Assembly (NCBI RefSeq): GCF_026745355.1
Contig: NC_079210.1
Span: 21,406,483 to 21,470,482, forward strand
Length of the DNA: 64,000 nucleotides
From: Beta vulgaris subsp. vulgaris
Lineage: Eukaryota; Streptophyta; Magnoliopsida; Caryophyllales; Amaranthaceae
Reading direction: 5' to 3'
In this document: positions 23,060 to 35,021 of the stretch, piece after piece
Layout of the letters: each line of letters starts with the position of its first letter
Numbering within the stretch: position 1 is the first letter of the stretch
Made by a program: the position numbers and the translations under genes
The notes under the pieces: model-generated
Database searches by the model: none
What the model was told of the DNA's origin: nothing
Seen by the model: the letters and a program-made list of their open reading frames with translations, nothing else

Positions 23060-24200
23060 CAGAGGAGTTGTTGGCTCCTTTCTTGAATACAGAAATTCAG
23101 CTCGCCATATTCGATATAGCTAATGACAAATCACCAGGCCTCGATGGTTTTCTTACGGAGTTCTTAAAGATTCCTTGGCCTTTACTAGGAAGCATGTCAT
23201 TCAGGCTGTTAATTGTTTCTTATCTATAGTAAATCTACTTAAAGAATGGGATTGTGCTCTTTTGATTCTTATTTCGAAGAATGATTCTCCAGAAGAGGTA
23301 AATCAGTTAAGACCTATAAGTTTGTGCAATGTTATATATAAATGTGCCTCAAAATGCCTAGTTAATCGCATGAAGCCCTTAAATTCCCCATTTGATTGAT
23401 AATTTTCAAAATGCTTTTGTTCCTATTTGACAAATGGGTGATAATACTCTTATTTCGCATGCGCTGTTGCATACTATTAACAAACAAAAATCAGACCATT
23501 GTCACCTAGCTGCTCTTAAACTAGACATGAACAAAGCTTGTGATCGTGTGAGTGGGCTTTCTATCCTCCAGATCCTTCCTGCTTACGGCTTTCCGAAAAA
23601 GTAGGTTCACTTAATTCAACAATGTATCTCTACCGTCTCATATCATATATTCATCAATGGTAAAGTCACTGAGCCCTTTGTTCCTCAATGTGGTCTGTGA
23701 CAGGGACATCCTCTGTCTCTGTATTTATTTTTGTTTTGTATGGATATTTTATCAAGAATAACGTCGTTACAAGCCGATATCCAATAATTCATGGGTATCC
23801 GACTTGGTCCTTAGGGCCCACTTATTTCACATATATTCTTCGCGGATGAGTCATAATTCTTCTTCAAGGCCTCAACTAAAGCTTACACTAATCTTAAAAA
23901 CATGATAGAGCGATTTTGTACTATCTCTAGTCAACTGCTGAACTTGCAAAAATTTGTCGTCAAGTTTAGTCCAAGTATCTCGCAGGAAAAATAGTAGGAG
24001 TATAAGAATATTCTAAGGAGTAAGGATGGAATCACACTCGTCACTTAGTATCTATCTTGGTACCCCAGTTAATATACATGGTTCGAAAATTAGACATTTT
24101 ACTTCTTTGCTGGATATAGTTTCGGGGAAGATCTCTTAGTGGAGACATCGTACTCTATCGCAATCCAAAAAAATTATTATTATCAATTGTATCCTTGTTC
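23060..24200 (+). pseudogene. LINE reverse-transcriptase domain
   Basis: Shows FDIANDKSPGLDGF, LRPISLCNVIYKCASKCLV, LDMNKACDRV (catalytic Asp block with Tyr to Cys), HINGKVTEPFVPQCG-like text across a frame break, and FFADES in the place of the family FADD motif (around 23836-23853), so the second catalytic Asp is Glu. Many stops and shifts disrupt the frame. The N-terminal open part covers 23175-23399. Confidence 0.78.
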
Positions 24201-24866
24201 CAACCATCATTCATCAACTACGGTTTTCAGGATCCTGTAAACTATTGTTAACAAACTTGACGATCTTATAGCACGATTTTTCTCGAAAGGTGCTATAAAT
24301 CAAGGCATACATTAGAGCAAACATGCTTTTGTACACCTCCCAAAAGGCTTGGGAGGACTAGGGCTTCGCAGTGTAATGATGTACTTTTGATGCAAAAAGC
24401 ATGTCGTATACAACGAAATCCCAAACTGGTCCTCTCTCGAGTTTATCACACCACTTGCTTGAGTGCACGTAGAACTGTTATGTCATGGGGCTCTCATGGT
24501 ATCTTGAAGCCACTACCACCTTAAGCACGCACTGCGCTTCGAAAGTTGGCAATGGTAGAAGTATCCTCGGACGCAAAGAGAAATGGGTGTAAGACCAAAC
24601 TCCGATTATGAAGGATGATGTTCCGTTACATATGGCCGCTAGATTAAAAGTTGCAAATCTTATTTCCCCCAAATGGCAAAGAATGGGAGAGCGAAAGAAT
24701 TCGTGCATACTTTATCCCTTCCAGTGCTCACGAAATTTTAGGTATGGAACTGCCCAACAACTCAACCACCCAAGATAGGTTATACTGGCCTCATACAAAA
24801 ACGGGTCAATTTTCCACCAAATAGCTTACGCTTGTTCCTAAACAACAACAAAATGACATATATAGC

Positions 24867-25739
24867 ATGACAAGTCCATTGCATTTGCATTTCTTCCGCA
24901 TTCTTTGGATTTTGAACACCATGCCAAAATGGAAGGTTCTCATTTGGAATCTATGGCATAATAGTCTCACGACTTCGGAAAACTTATTTCGTCGGGGGCT
25001 TGGAGATTCGGCCTCCTGCCTTATTTGTTTAATTGAGCTAGAATCTCGACAACACCTCTTCCAAGAGTGCCCTCTTTCTTTGGAAGCTTGGTCTACTAAT
25101 ACGAATTTGTTAATTCCTCATATTGATAATGCTTCTTCCTCTTTTGAGACCTGGCTTCTAGAACATATTCTTTAAATTACACAACTTGAAGGGCGTAATA
25201 GCCCCCGTTTGCGTGACTTTATTACTATTATCTAGGCTCTCTGGACAACACGAAATGATCAGATCTTCCGCCGCATTCCAGCTACAGTGGAGGTACTTCA
25301 ACAACATAATAGTCAGCTGACGCTGGAGGTACTCTTTCGAGTTGATGGTTCATGGATTAAGCATTCGCAACGGGGCATTGCAGCTTGGATTGCTTATTTT
25401 CTGGGAACTCAAAACTCGACTAGTCACGCACAACGTTTCTTAGCCTCTTCTGCACTTCATACAAAAGCTAAAGCATGTCTTCTTGCGCTTACCTGGGCAC
25501 GACATAATGATATTGCTCGAATAATCCTCATGTACACTGACTCGGCGAATCTGGTCCGTCTTTTGCAATCCCCTACAGGTCGAGACATTACGATACAACA
25601 CACAATCGATGACATTCGCGTAATCGTCAGGAATTTTCAATGGTGTCGCATTGTCAAAGTAAGCAGAGAGGAGGTGGCTCCAGCTCATGATTTAACAACT
25701 CTATGTTGTGTTTCTAGTTTTTCTTCTCTTTCATTATAA
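24867..25739 (+). pseudogene. LINE zf-RVT and RNase H (RVT_3-like) domains
   Basis: The first frame (24867-25175) carries PKWKVLIWNLWHNSLTT, GDSASCLICLIELESRQHLF and ECPLSLEAW, a good zf-RVT match. The second (25287-25739) carries RVDGSWIKHSQRG (first catalytic Asp), KAKACLLALTWAR (the usual Glu appears as Lys) and MYTDSANLV (Asp), the pattern of the plant RNase H-like RVT_3 family. A stop at 25173 separates the two. The 3' UTR and poly(A) follow within ~40 bases. Confidence 0.82.
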
Positions 25740-25778
25740 TTTTATCTAGTTTGTACGTTTTCTCGTTGTAAAAAAAAA

Positions 25779-26419
25779 TTAATGTGTAGATTCTAGAATG
25801 AAACTTTAGCCATATTTTAGGATCAATGAGAAGCAATGCATCAATGTTTCCATGCAACATCTTTCTGAGTACAAATACAAAAATTTCAATTAGTAGGTCC
25901 TTCTCATTAGAGAAGAATGATCAATAAGTACTAAAAAAGCAATAAAATACATGAACCTACAAATATACATAGGATGCCAAAGACATACATAAACTAACCC
26001 CTCCACACCCAATGCACCTACCTTTCCCGCGGCCCTTAGCCAACAAAAAAAAAGCAAGGAAAATGAAGAACGACATGGAAATATAATGATGCTTATTGAA
26101 CATCGAATATATACATATTTATTTACTTGAAAAACAAGATTGAGAAATATGATAGTCAATGAGAAGTGGATGTACTCACTAAAACATTGAGAAAGCTGAG
26201 ACTTTAGGCTATAAAAATTATGCACCAGCTCTCAGTCATCATCATGTCTCTTCTTTATATAGTAAATCTCATCTTCATCAACCTACATTATAAGTATTTA
26301 CAGTATATATTTCAAAATAATTAAGTTAGCCCATCGTTCCTGCCACAAACTTTTAACACATGATGATTAGCATGCAGACGATCTTAAACCATTTTCAAAC
26401 AAAGAAAATGCTCCTACAA
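25779..26419. other. Intergenic DNA, no gene recognised
   Basis: AT-rich. A minus-strand stretch around 26222-26290 reads like a short exon (acceptor TAATGTAG, then VDEDEIYYIKKRHDDD and stop), but nothing supports it beyond an open frame of 16 codons. Confidence 0.35.
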
Positions 26420-26589
26420 TTATATTTAGGAAAAAGGAAAAATTGATTCTAATTATCCAATCTTTGAGCCGTTCGCTCAAAATAATCCAACCTTTTTATT
26501 ATTATTTAATAATCCGACCTTTTAGTTGTACCTGCTCATAATAATCCATCAAACCGGTAACCTGTTGAAGTTGTAAAATTATTTTTTTT

Positions 26590-27000
26590 TCCATATTTTT
26601 TTTTCTCTAACCCCTCCCTCCCTATCTCTCCTCCTCCCCTTACCACCCTTTACTCATCACTTCATCCACCCCCCTCCCTTCCCCTCCCCTCTCCGACCCC
26701 CACTGTTAGCACCCCCTCCCCTCCACTGCCCTTCCCGATCCCAACTGTGAGCACCCCGCCCCTCCCCTACCCTCTAACCCTACTTTGAGCACCCCCACCC
26801 AACCCCACTAGGCCCCTCCCCCACAACAGCGCCTCCCCATCCCGCTCCCGCTCCCCCTCCCCCGCCCCCGCATCCCCCTTTGAATCCCCCTCCCTCTCCC
26901 CGCCCCGCATCCCCCTTCGAATCCCCCTCCCGCTCCCCCATCCCCCTTCGAATCCCGCAACAGCGCCTCCCCCCCCCCCTTTGAATCTCTCTCTCTTCTT
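26590..27000. repeat. C-rich simple and tandem sequence in the inner MULE
   Basis: Dominated by CCCCTCCC runs. At 26868-26990 a ~35-bp motif containing CATCCCCCTTCGAATCCCCC recurs several times with variation. The minus strand is G-rich and could form quadruplexes. Glycine/arginine-rich open frames on the minus strand are composition artefacts. Confidence 0.75.
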
Positions 27001-27059
27001 CTTGCTGATGCCACGCCTCCTATTTCGGAATTTTGCATTGGGGTGGTGGGGCAGATTTT

Positions 27060-27376
27060 GCAAAAAGTTTCGTGGTGGTTGGTACTGTGATTGTGTGGTG
27101 GTGGTGTGAGTAAAATGGGGCTTGTTGGCAGTGGTGGTGGTGGGGTTGGGTGTTGTTTGGTGTTGTGATGTGAGGTACTGTGATTGTGTGGTGGTGTTGT
27201 TGTTTGGGGTGGGGTGAAATGGGGGTTGTTTGCAATGGTGGTGGTGTGGGTGAAATGCGGTTGGCAGTGGTGGTTGGTACTGCGGTTGGGTGGTGGTGGT
27301 GGGGGGTTGTTGGCAGTGGTGGTGGTGGGGTGAAATGGGAGTTATTGGGAGTGGCAGTGGTGGGGGTGGGGTGTTG
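27060..27376. repeat. G-rich minisatellite in the inner MULE
   Basis: Irregular repeats of GGTACTGTGATTGTGTGGTGG, GGCAGTGGTGGTGGTGGGG and GGGGTGAAATGGGAGTT. The strand composition flips from C-rich to G-rich between 27000 and 27060. Confidence 0.75.
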
Positions 27377-29262
27377 TTTGGTTATCTTAATTAAGATTAA
27401 CATTGATTAATTAGATCACAACAAATCAGAGCAAGACACATGTGCAATTAACCTATTCTAATGGTCACCTACCTGTTTCAACAGGTCACGGTGCATTATT
27501 TGCAAATTGTCCTAAAAGGTTAGATATTAAATAATAATCAAAAGGTTGGATTATTTTGAGCGAACTGCCCAAAGGTTGGATTATTAGAATCAATTTTTCC
27601 TAGGAAAAATTTGTTTTAAATAATTCAACCTTTATGTGGTCTTCTCATTTTAAGTCTGCCTTTTTATTACTCCTGATCAAATCCACTTTGTAGCTTCATT
27701 AACTTTAATTAGGTTAAATTAAAATGTTACCTAGAACTCTAGGTACATACCGATTACGGGTGACGTGTCAAACGACAATTGATTGCTTTTATTATTATTT
27801 TTTTTCAATTTTTTTGCTCTTTTCCTTATATGCCCTCTAAAACCTTATTCCACTCTTCTCTATTCCGCTTTTCCTTTTTTTCTCCATTTTTGTTGCTTTC
27901 TTTTTGCAAAACATGCTCGTAATGAAGTAACTTCCTTATTTTTTCCCATGTCCTCTCTCCCCCCTCTTTAGTCTACTAATTACACTGCTCCTTCCGTCCT
28001 CTTCTCATCAGACATGCATCATCATCATTCATCAAAGAATCAAACATCATTTTCTTAAACTCCGACGTTCCTCAAAACAATTTTTATCTACCTCCAATCA
28101 AACTTCGACTTTCCCCAAAAGCCCTAGGATTTTATAGCACCAAGACAGCATAATTCTTCACTAATCCCTTACTGTTTATCATCCTTCATCTTTCTAATTT
28201 GCAATCACTAAATCTGCCATTACAATTGCAATTCAGAGTCGAAAATTTTCTTAGATCCTTATTTAATGAATTCTACATACACAATGTACATCAAAAGAAA
28301 GTTCAAACAACATATTCAGATCCATTATAACAATGAAACCACCAAATCAAGAAATTATAATTTTTATGGAACCTATATTTGGTATTATGTACCATTTGTG
28401 TCGTGTCTTTCTCTCTCATCCTTTCTTTCATCTTCTTACTGCCTTCTTCTCTCAGCTTTTAGTTCCTTCTTTATTCACCTGGTAATCTTTCAAATTTTAT
28501 GTACTGTCTTTCTTTCTTATTAAAGTTTCTTGGTAAAAAAAAGTACTTTCACAATAATTTTTCATTTGATACCAAAACCCAATTCTAAAACCAACATCAT
28601 AAGTTTTAGGTTTGCTTTTTCCATTATTAGTTTGTTGTTGTTCCATTGTTGGATGTGATTGTGGTGGTTGTGATGTTGGTGGTTGTAATAATGGTAGTGG
28701 TTGTGGCGTTAGACAAGATGGTGGTCTGGCAGGGGAACATTTGGGTTATGGGAGGTGGAGATCGGAAGTGGAGTGAATAGGGCAGTGAGAGCAAGTTGGA
28801 AAAGAGGTAGGAGAGTGAAAAGTAAGAGGGGGAGTAGAAGTTATGTTGGCGAGTCTGGGTAGGAGAGGGGTGAAGGAGGTGGTGATGGTGGTATGGTGGA
28901 AGAGAATGGAGAAGATAAAGTGATGAAATAAAAGGAGTAAAGAGAGAGTATATTTTTGTTTGGTGAGGTTTTTGGGAGGGTTTTATAATTTAGGAGGTTT
29001 TTTGGGTGGATATTTAGTTTTGGATGGGTTTTTTGGGTGAATATTTAGTTTTGGGTGGATTTTTTGGTTGGTGAATGGGTTTAGTAGAAGTCAAACTTGC
29101 AATTACATTTTTGATGACCACTTAATTTGGTAAACAATAATCTAACCTAATTAAAGTTAACTAAGCTACAAAGTGAACTTGTTCAGGAATAATAAAAAAG
29201 TAGACTTAAAATGAAGATCATGTAGATGTTGACTTATTTAAAATAATTTTTCCTTATATTTA

Positions 29263-31432
29263 TTAAAATCCTTAAATCCACAAATTAAATTAGTTAATCG
29301 ATCTATATATATTCCTAAACTGAAGTAAAAAATTTGATATGCAGATATATTTAGTACTTCCTACCCCAATCATATTACACAAATTAGACAATAAAAATGT
29401 GTTTGCTAGAAATTGAACCCACAACATCACATTTCAAACACAAATGTACTAACCAAGCTAGTAGTCTACAATCTTATATTGCTCGTTACAAAAAAAAAAT
29501 TATTTAAAGACAACAATATCTAATTTTGGAGTGCATATTAAATGCATATGTTGATACTTTAGATCCCTGATATGCAGGTGCATTTAGCCTCCAAATGAGC
29601 AAATTTATCAAATGCGTATGTCAATACTTTAGATCACCGATATATTAAGATGTATGTGGAAGCATTATATATATGTCGTTGCATGTCATATGAATATTAA
29701 GTTGATATAGCGGCAAGTAACTCAATTAATTTCACAAAAAACGAATTATATGCAATGACCCGGGGTAACAACCAGTTACAATCATTTTCCAAAGATCCAA
29801 GAAGTACTAGAACCAATTGAACATATGCATATACCTATTTGAATCCAAAATCTAAACAATGTGTGAAGCTTCGATTCAATGTATATGATCTTTTATTGTT
29901 TCTTCCAAAGTTGCTGAAACAAAAAATCACAAAAAAAAAGTTAGTTTTTATGAAGTGAGACTGCATTTCAAAAAGTTGATAATTTTGCATTTATAGTATA
30001 AATTTAACAAGAATTTGAAAATGTAAGATCACAACTTTATCAATAACCTTCCCACTATGTTCATTTTCTAAGAACAGGTAGAAGAACTTTCAAATTAGTG
30101 AAAGCTAACAATATCAAATTCAACCATAGAAACTTATAGCCAAAGTATGTAACTCAAACAGGAAATTGAAGAACCCACAAACAATAGTAAAAATAAAAGA
30201 AATCGAAGCTACTTAACTAAGACAACGAGTTTAGAATTAAAATTTAAAATTTTCTTCCACAAATAGATGGTAAAGGGTTGTAAATTTCCAAACATATTCA
30301 ATAATAATACATTGGCATGAATTTGTAAAGCCACTACAACCATGGACCAACAAAGACATTGGTAATTTGCAATCAAATGCAACAACATAATGTACCAATA
30401 ATCATCATCATACAACAATTACCTTTTATTTAATAAAACATAAATAATTATATGTAAAGAGAAGAGCAAGAAGAAACACATTGATGATGCCTTAACCTCA
30501 TTTAGGAGACATACAAACTATAAGTATATGGATCTCCTCAACAAAAAAGAAAAGGAGACAAAATGAAAGGAAAATATACAAAATAGAAAAGTGAATCTAT
30601 GGATCCTAACCCATGTTCAGGTACTAAATTTCATAGTCACTAATCATTTTCATTTTCCTTTGTCATTTTATTCCAGAGTCTCATCATCCAATAAGTACAA
30701 AGATTTTAAAATGAAAAAGCTCACACATTATGACTATTATGAAACTAAACAAAAGTTGGTTAAAAAAAATATGATAATGTACAATCAACGGGATGTAAAT
30801 GACATGGTATTTAAAAAAAATAAGCTTTTGAAATAATGATTGTTCACCTATTATTGCATTTAAGGGCCCCAAGAAGCGAAATTGAAAGGAGAATGTGGAC
30901 AAGAAATGTAGGTGGAGGTAATGAAAATGGTGGTGGAGAAAAAGAGAAAATAAGACAATTGTTGGGAGAGAAGGGGAAAAAAAGGTCGAGGATTTTTGTG
31001 AGCATGAATGTAGGAAAACCAAAATTGGCATCATGAGGAGGTAAGAGATGAGGGACATAAGACACATGGTAGAGAGAAAACAAATCAATCCCATGTACAA
31101 AGTGAAAACCAAAATAAATTGTTCTGATAAAGACATATACGTTGATCATTATATTAGTCTTGGCATAAACGAAAAGATTTTTACAAAGTAAAATTTGCTG
31201 AATATGCACTATCTTGTTTTCTTATGTTATACTTATTTATTATTGCACCGATTACAAAGGATAAAATATATAGACACCATTTACTTGGGTATTTTACTCG
31301 ATTGAGAAGAAATCAAGACTACGATATGATTTATATGAACAAGTGTGATAATTTAATAGGGCTAAAAGGAGTACATTTGGGGATAGAAATGTGATATTAA
31401 GAAGAAAAAAATTGCTAGAAAAAAAAAATAGG
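29263..31432. other. Intergenic DNA between MULEs, no gene recognised
   Basis: AT-rich. A short direct repeat (ATACTTTAGATC..GATAT at about 29555 and 29621) is visible. Open frames near 30591-31209 on both strands overlap each other and are biased toward Lys/Phe codons, so I do not call them genes. No element ends were found. Confidence 0.45.
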
Positions 31433-31737
31433 AGTTTTTAACTAGAATAATACAAATCTTGCCCGTTCTTTTGGAATAATACAAACTTTAGATTATTTTT
31501 TATTAATAGAAACTGTAGGCAAAAATCCCTCCAGTAGGTCATGAGAGGTTGAACTTGTTGGTGTAGGTAACCTAATGACGTGACACTTATCATTGGACGG
31601 ACTTTATAACAATAATTTTAGGTCTTTTTTTTTTGTTTCCCTAGTCATCTTCTTTCTTCTGGTTTCTTCTTCCTCCATTTTTTTACTTCTTCCTCCCTCA
31701 AATTCTTCCAATTGCAATTTTAGAACCTAGATCATAA

Positions 31738-32290
31738 ATGGATGTGAGAAGACAAACTTCAGTGGGTTCCTCTGATTGAAGGGAAAATTCGGAAGGTTCC
31801 ACGAAATGTTCTTGTGGAAGAGAACATGTTGTTTGTACTGTGAAGCGTGGCGCAAATGTTGGAAAGAAGTTTTATGGCTGCCCTTTATGGTTTGTGAGCA
31901 TTTAATTTTTTTTTAATTGAATTTTTTTACAAAACTTGGGAAATTTAGGGTTTTTTTGCGACATTGACTGTTGTTGTATTGTTGGATTCTCGTTATGATT
32001 TTTTAAGTGAGTTAATGAGCAAGGGAGTGAAGTTGATGATTTTAGATTTTAGATATTTGAGAAGAAGAATACCTTAGCTGAGATGGAGTTTGAGAACAGT
32101 TTGATGCCTAAAAAAATTAAAAAATTGTAGCATAAGAAGGAGAACTTGGAAGAAGATGTGCAAGAAATGAAATTTGAGCTTTCTTAACTGCGTAGTAAGG
32201 TGCAAAAAATGTCACGTAATCAGAAGATCGAACTTGACCTTTGCTTTGTTTTTTTCATGGCTTGTTTTTCCCATTTTCTTCTATTACATT
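31738..32290 (+). pseudogene. GRF-type zinc finger / coiled-coil protein frame
   Basis: From the ATG at 31738 the frame reads MDVRRQTSVGSSD, then one stop, then KCSCGREHVVCTVKRG and GKKFYGCPLW. That is the C-x-C-G...G..F.GCP pattern of the GRF zinc finger, a single-strand nucleic-acid-binding motif. After a probable intron, MEFENSLMPKKIKKL, KKENLEEDVQEMKFELS and LRSKVQKM form a heptad-like coiled coil, followed by a hydrophobic tail. This matches the small plant GRF/coiled-coil proteins related to Arabidopsis At1g43920 in layout. It lies between the left MULE terminus and the end of the transposase, pointing toward it. Stops at two or more positions mark it as a pseudogene. Confidence 0.65.
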
Positions 32291-32875
32291 TAGTTAGTTT
32301 AAAGTTGTTTGTTTAAGGTTATTATTGGTGATTGTAACAAATCTGATCCTTTGTTGTTATAATACAAAACAAATTATTGAAGCCCTTCAAGTTATTGTCA
32401 TGTTATTTTGCATTTGGTGAAATGAAGAAAAATATTTGGTATTTTGCATTTGGTGTGAAATGAAAAATAGTGGAGTCAACAACATCATGCAATTTCACAT
32501 ATAACAAATGTTGAAAAATACCCTAAGGAGAGTCAAATGCTCATCCATAGATAAATATGAATTGAATCACATGTCATAAACTTAGGAACTAATTAATAAT
32601 CATAATGTACCAAAACACCACAGCCCTAATAACACTACCTAAAATTAGTTCATAACCAAAAAACCAGAGGCCTAATTAACTAAGTTGCTTGAGGAAGAGT
32701 GGAGCATTGGCTAGACTATGAGGCTGGAAATTTTTCTCCAGTAAGCATACTTGGAGCAGCAGATCTTGGTGGCTGCACAAAATGGTGAAAAAGTTAGGTG
32801 CAAGTTAAAAAAATGTTGAAACTAAGAAAAAGTCACAATGACTTACATTGAAAATGGATGAACCATCATCCCCAA

Positions 32876-35021
32876 TCAACATCCCCACACCAACTGGGAC
32901 TCCCCCCCCCCCCTTCCCCTTCCCTTTCCGCTTCCTCTGCCTCTTCTTCCACCACCCTTGGAGCCAACTCCATCTCTGACCATTCTTCTTCCTCTGCCCA
33001 GCTGAGAGGATTGTGCAGTTAAATTGTAATGAGTTGATGATGATGCAGTAGGTTGCCCATCCTTCTTAGGCCTCCCCCTAGGTTTATTTGGTGCAGGCTC
33101 AGGCACAATTATGGTGTCCTTGTCTAGGCACCTCCTTTTATTATGGCCCTTGACCTTTCATAGGTTGCAATTCATCTTAGATCCAATTCTCTTCAAGGTC
33201 CCAAACTTCTTAGGGTCTTGCTCAGGGTCCCTCCTCCAATTCTTTCCAGGTCTACCTGGACCTATTTTGACAGGAGGGGGTTATACTTCACATGACACCC
33301 TTTGGCCAATGTCTTTCCCCTTCTAATGATGGAATTGAACCTGTGCATATAACAATAAAGGACATAGAGATCATAGATAGTAGGCAAAAAATACAGAAGT
33401 AGAAATACAAGTTAAAATAATTTACGTGCAGATGCTGCTAAATATACATCCTTCCTGTAACAAGGATCAACAAAATCTTCAGCTTCCTTGTGCTGAGAAT
33501 ATATGCATGCAATGGCATGATAGTAAGGCATGCCCTTCATCTCCCACTTCCTATAGGTGCATGTCCTTGCATTTAGATCCACAACCAACTGGTCCAAATA
33601 GTAGCTGACATTGAATAAGTTGTTTGTGGAGGGAAGCACATCACACTTTATAGCATTTTCTTTCTCTTTCTCGAACATGGCTTGTATTCTTGGACACAAG
33701 GCAGATGTCACCTTCTCCATTTCCTGCCTTTTGAGCATAAGTCATTGCATCAGAGCAGCTCTGATGTCTTCCATTATGTAAAGCAAGTGCTTTGTCCTTG
33801 CATTATTATTAATATAGGCATTGAAGGTCTCTGCCATGTTGTTGGTAATGGCATCAGTCCTCATAGAATTGTCCAAGAATGCCCTATAGAATAACTTGGG
33901 ATTGTATGCTTTGAAAGCCTTTACAGCATCTTCACTTATTACCCCCAAATCTTCAAGAGCCTCATTATAATCATCTTGATTATAAGCTTTTGCAATTTTC
34001 CGAAATTGCAATTTAAACTCATCACCCTTGAAAGACTTGTGTCATAGGGCAAATATATGTTTGGCATAATTTCTTCGTTCTGCTTTTGGTAGAACAATAG
34101 ACACAATATTGAGTATAGCCTACAACATTGAGTATAGCATTGCGTATACACAACCACACAAATAAAAAAAAAATAAAATGGAAAAAGAAACAAGTAAAAG
34201 GGAGTGATTTAGGAAACTTGATGTTCATCAGAAATGATGGCAACTCCTTCACCATATCCAAGTTATAGGCATGCTTCAATGTCCTCAAAAAACCGCTACC
34301 ATGACTCATTATTCTAACTCTATACAACTGCCCATGCTATGGGATTCATCTACTCATTCCCATCATTCCCCACAGCAGATAGGAGTTGTCCGCCCAAGAA
34401 AGTTTTAAGAAAACATCCATCAACACATATTAACTTTCTACATCACTCCATAAACCCTTTTTACAGCCCCTCAAATTATGTAATAACCTCTAAAAAACAG
34501 GTGCAACCCCTTTACCAATTGTTGCAACCAACTCCAGACTTGTACCAGGACTAGATGTTTTAAGAGCCTCTAAGTATGACATAACCTTCCTATAATGATC
34601 TGTTATGCTCCCATGCAATAGCTTATGTGCAGCATACTTCACTTTCTATGCAAAACCCCTTGTGACCATAATTTTATAAGCCTTCATAGTTTCAATTATT
34701 TTCTTAGCTCGCCATAGGCCTGACCTTAAAAACATCCAACAACTACTTAGCAACCCAACTACTCTTAAATTGTCTATTCTTTTTCATGTTTATATGGCAG
34801 CTCTACTGTGATACAACTCTCCTAACAACTAGTGTAGCTCTCCTTGTGTCCCAAGCTGCATATAAGTAAAAAGGGCATCTAGATATGCACCTTATCCCAA
34901 TTGGTTGTTGTTTGTTCTTGTTGTTGTGACTCATCTTCACATTCCTACCCTTTAATATAGCCCACTTTGCTATAGCTTCTTTGAAAGTCTCCCTTGTAGA
35001 GATCTTTTCCCAACAGACCAC
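32876..35021 (-). pseudogene. MuDR-type MULE transposase
   Basis: Domains in order on the minus strand. The MuDR N-terminal DNA-binding region (35021-34803) has EAIAKWAILKGRNVKMSHNN and RCPFYLYAAWD. The catalytic MULE domain includes MNPIAWAVV and IISDEHQ around 34350-34215. Next is QFRKIAKAYNQDDYNEAL with NNMAETFNAYI (34011-33742). The SWIM finger (33600-33500) reads RTCTYRKW..GMPYYHAIAC. The C-terminus has RGRPKKDG (AT-hook) and an RG-rich tail (33106-32876). In the SWIM finger two expected Cys are Tyr. An upstream proline-rich segment (35900-35600) belongs to the same protein. Multiple stops make it inactive. Confidence 0.85.

Larger units (their letters stand above)
22885..25778 (+). mobile_element. 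5'-truncated L1-type LINE with RNase H domain
   Basis: ORF2 remnants run from the linker before RT through RT, zf-RVT and RNase H to a poly(A) run at 25770-25778. The 5' border is approximate. No target duplication was found. Same strand and directly downstream of the preceding LINE, but of a different family. Frameshifts are frequent, indicating an old copy. Confidence 0.8.
26436..27600. mobile_element. Inner MULE (non-autonomous) inserted 7 bp inside the outer MULE
   Basis: Arms of ~130 bp: left GGAAAAATTGATTCTAAT, right ATTAGAATCAATTTTTCC. The flanking 9-mers are both TAGGAAAAA (26427-26435 and 27601-27609). The duplicated target consists of two host bases plus the first seven bases of the outer element, which proves the order of insertion. 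The core is extremely GC-rich and has no transposase. Confidence 0.92.
26429..29253. mobile_element. MULE (non-autonomous), split by an inner MULE; own length ~1.65 kb
   Basis: The terminal GGAAAAA at 26429-26435 is separated from the body (27603-29253) by the inner element. The ~130-bp inverted arms include TTTAAATAATTCAACC on the left and GTTGACTTATTTAAAATAA on the right. The flanking 9-mers are both TTATATTTA (26420-26428 and 29254-29262). The interior has a pyrimidine-rich left half and a purine/G-rich right half, with no recognisable transposase. Termini match the small MITE at 149-374. Confidence 0.88.

Noticed and set aside
26222..26290. Short exon-like frame VDEDEIYYIKKRHDDD with acceptor
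   Set aside because: Only 16 codons, no partner exon and no family match.
26767..27403. Gly/Arg-rich and Thr/Pro-rich frames on the minus strand
   Set aside because: Simple-sequence DNA of the inner MULE translates openly in several frames; not a gene.
29400..29480. Possible tRNA or tRNA-derived SINE (GAACCCACAACATC region)
   Set aside because: No A-box/B-box pair and no cloverleaf could be formed.
30591..31209. Overlapping frames on both strands
   Set aside because: AT-rich, mutually overlapping, biased composition and no recognisable domain.
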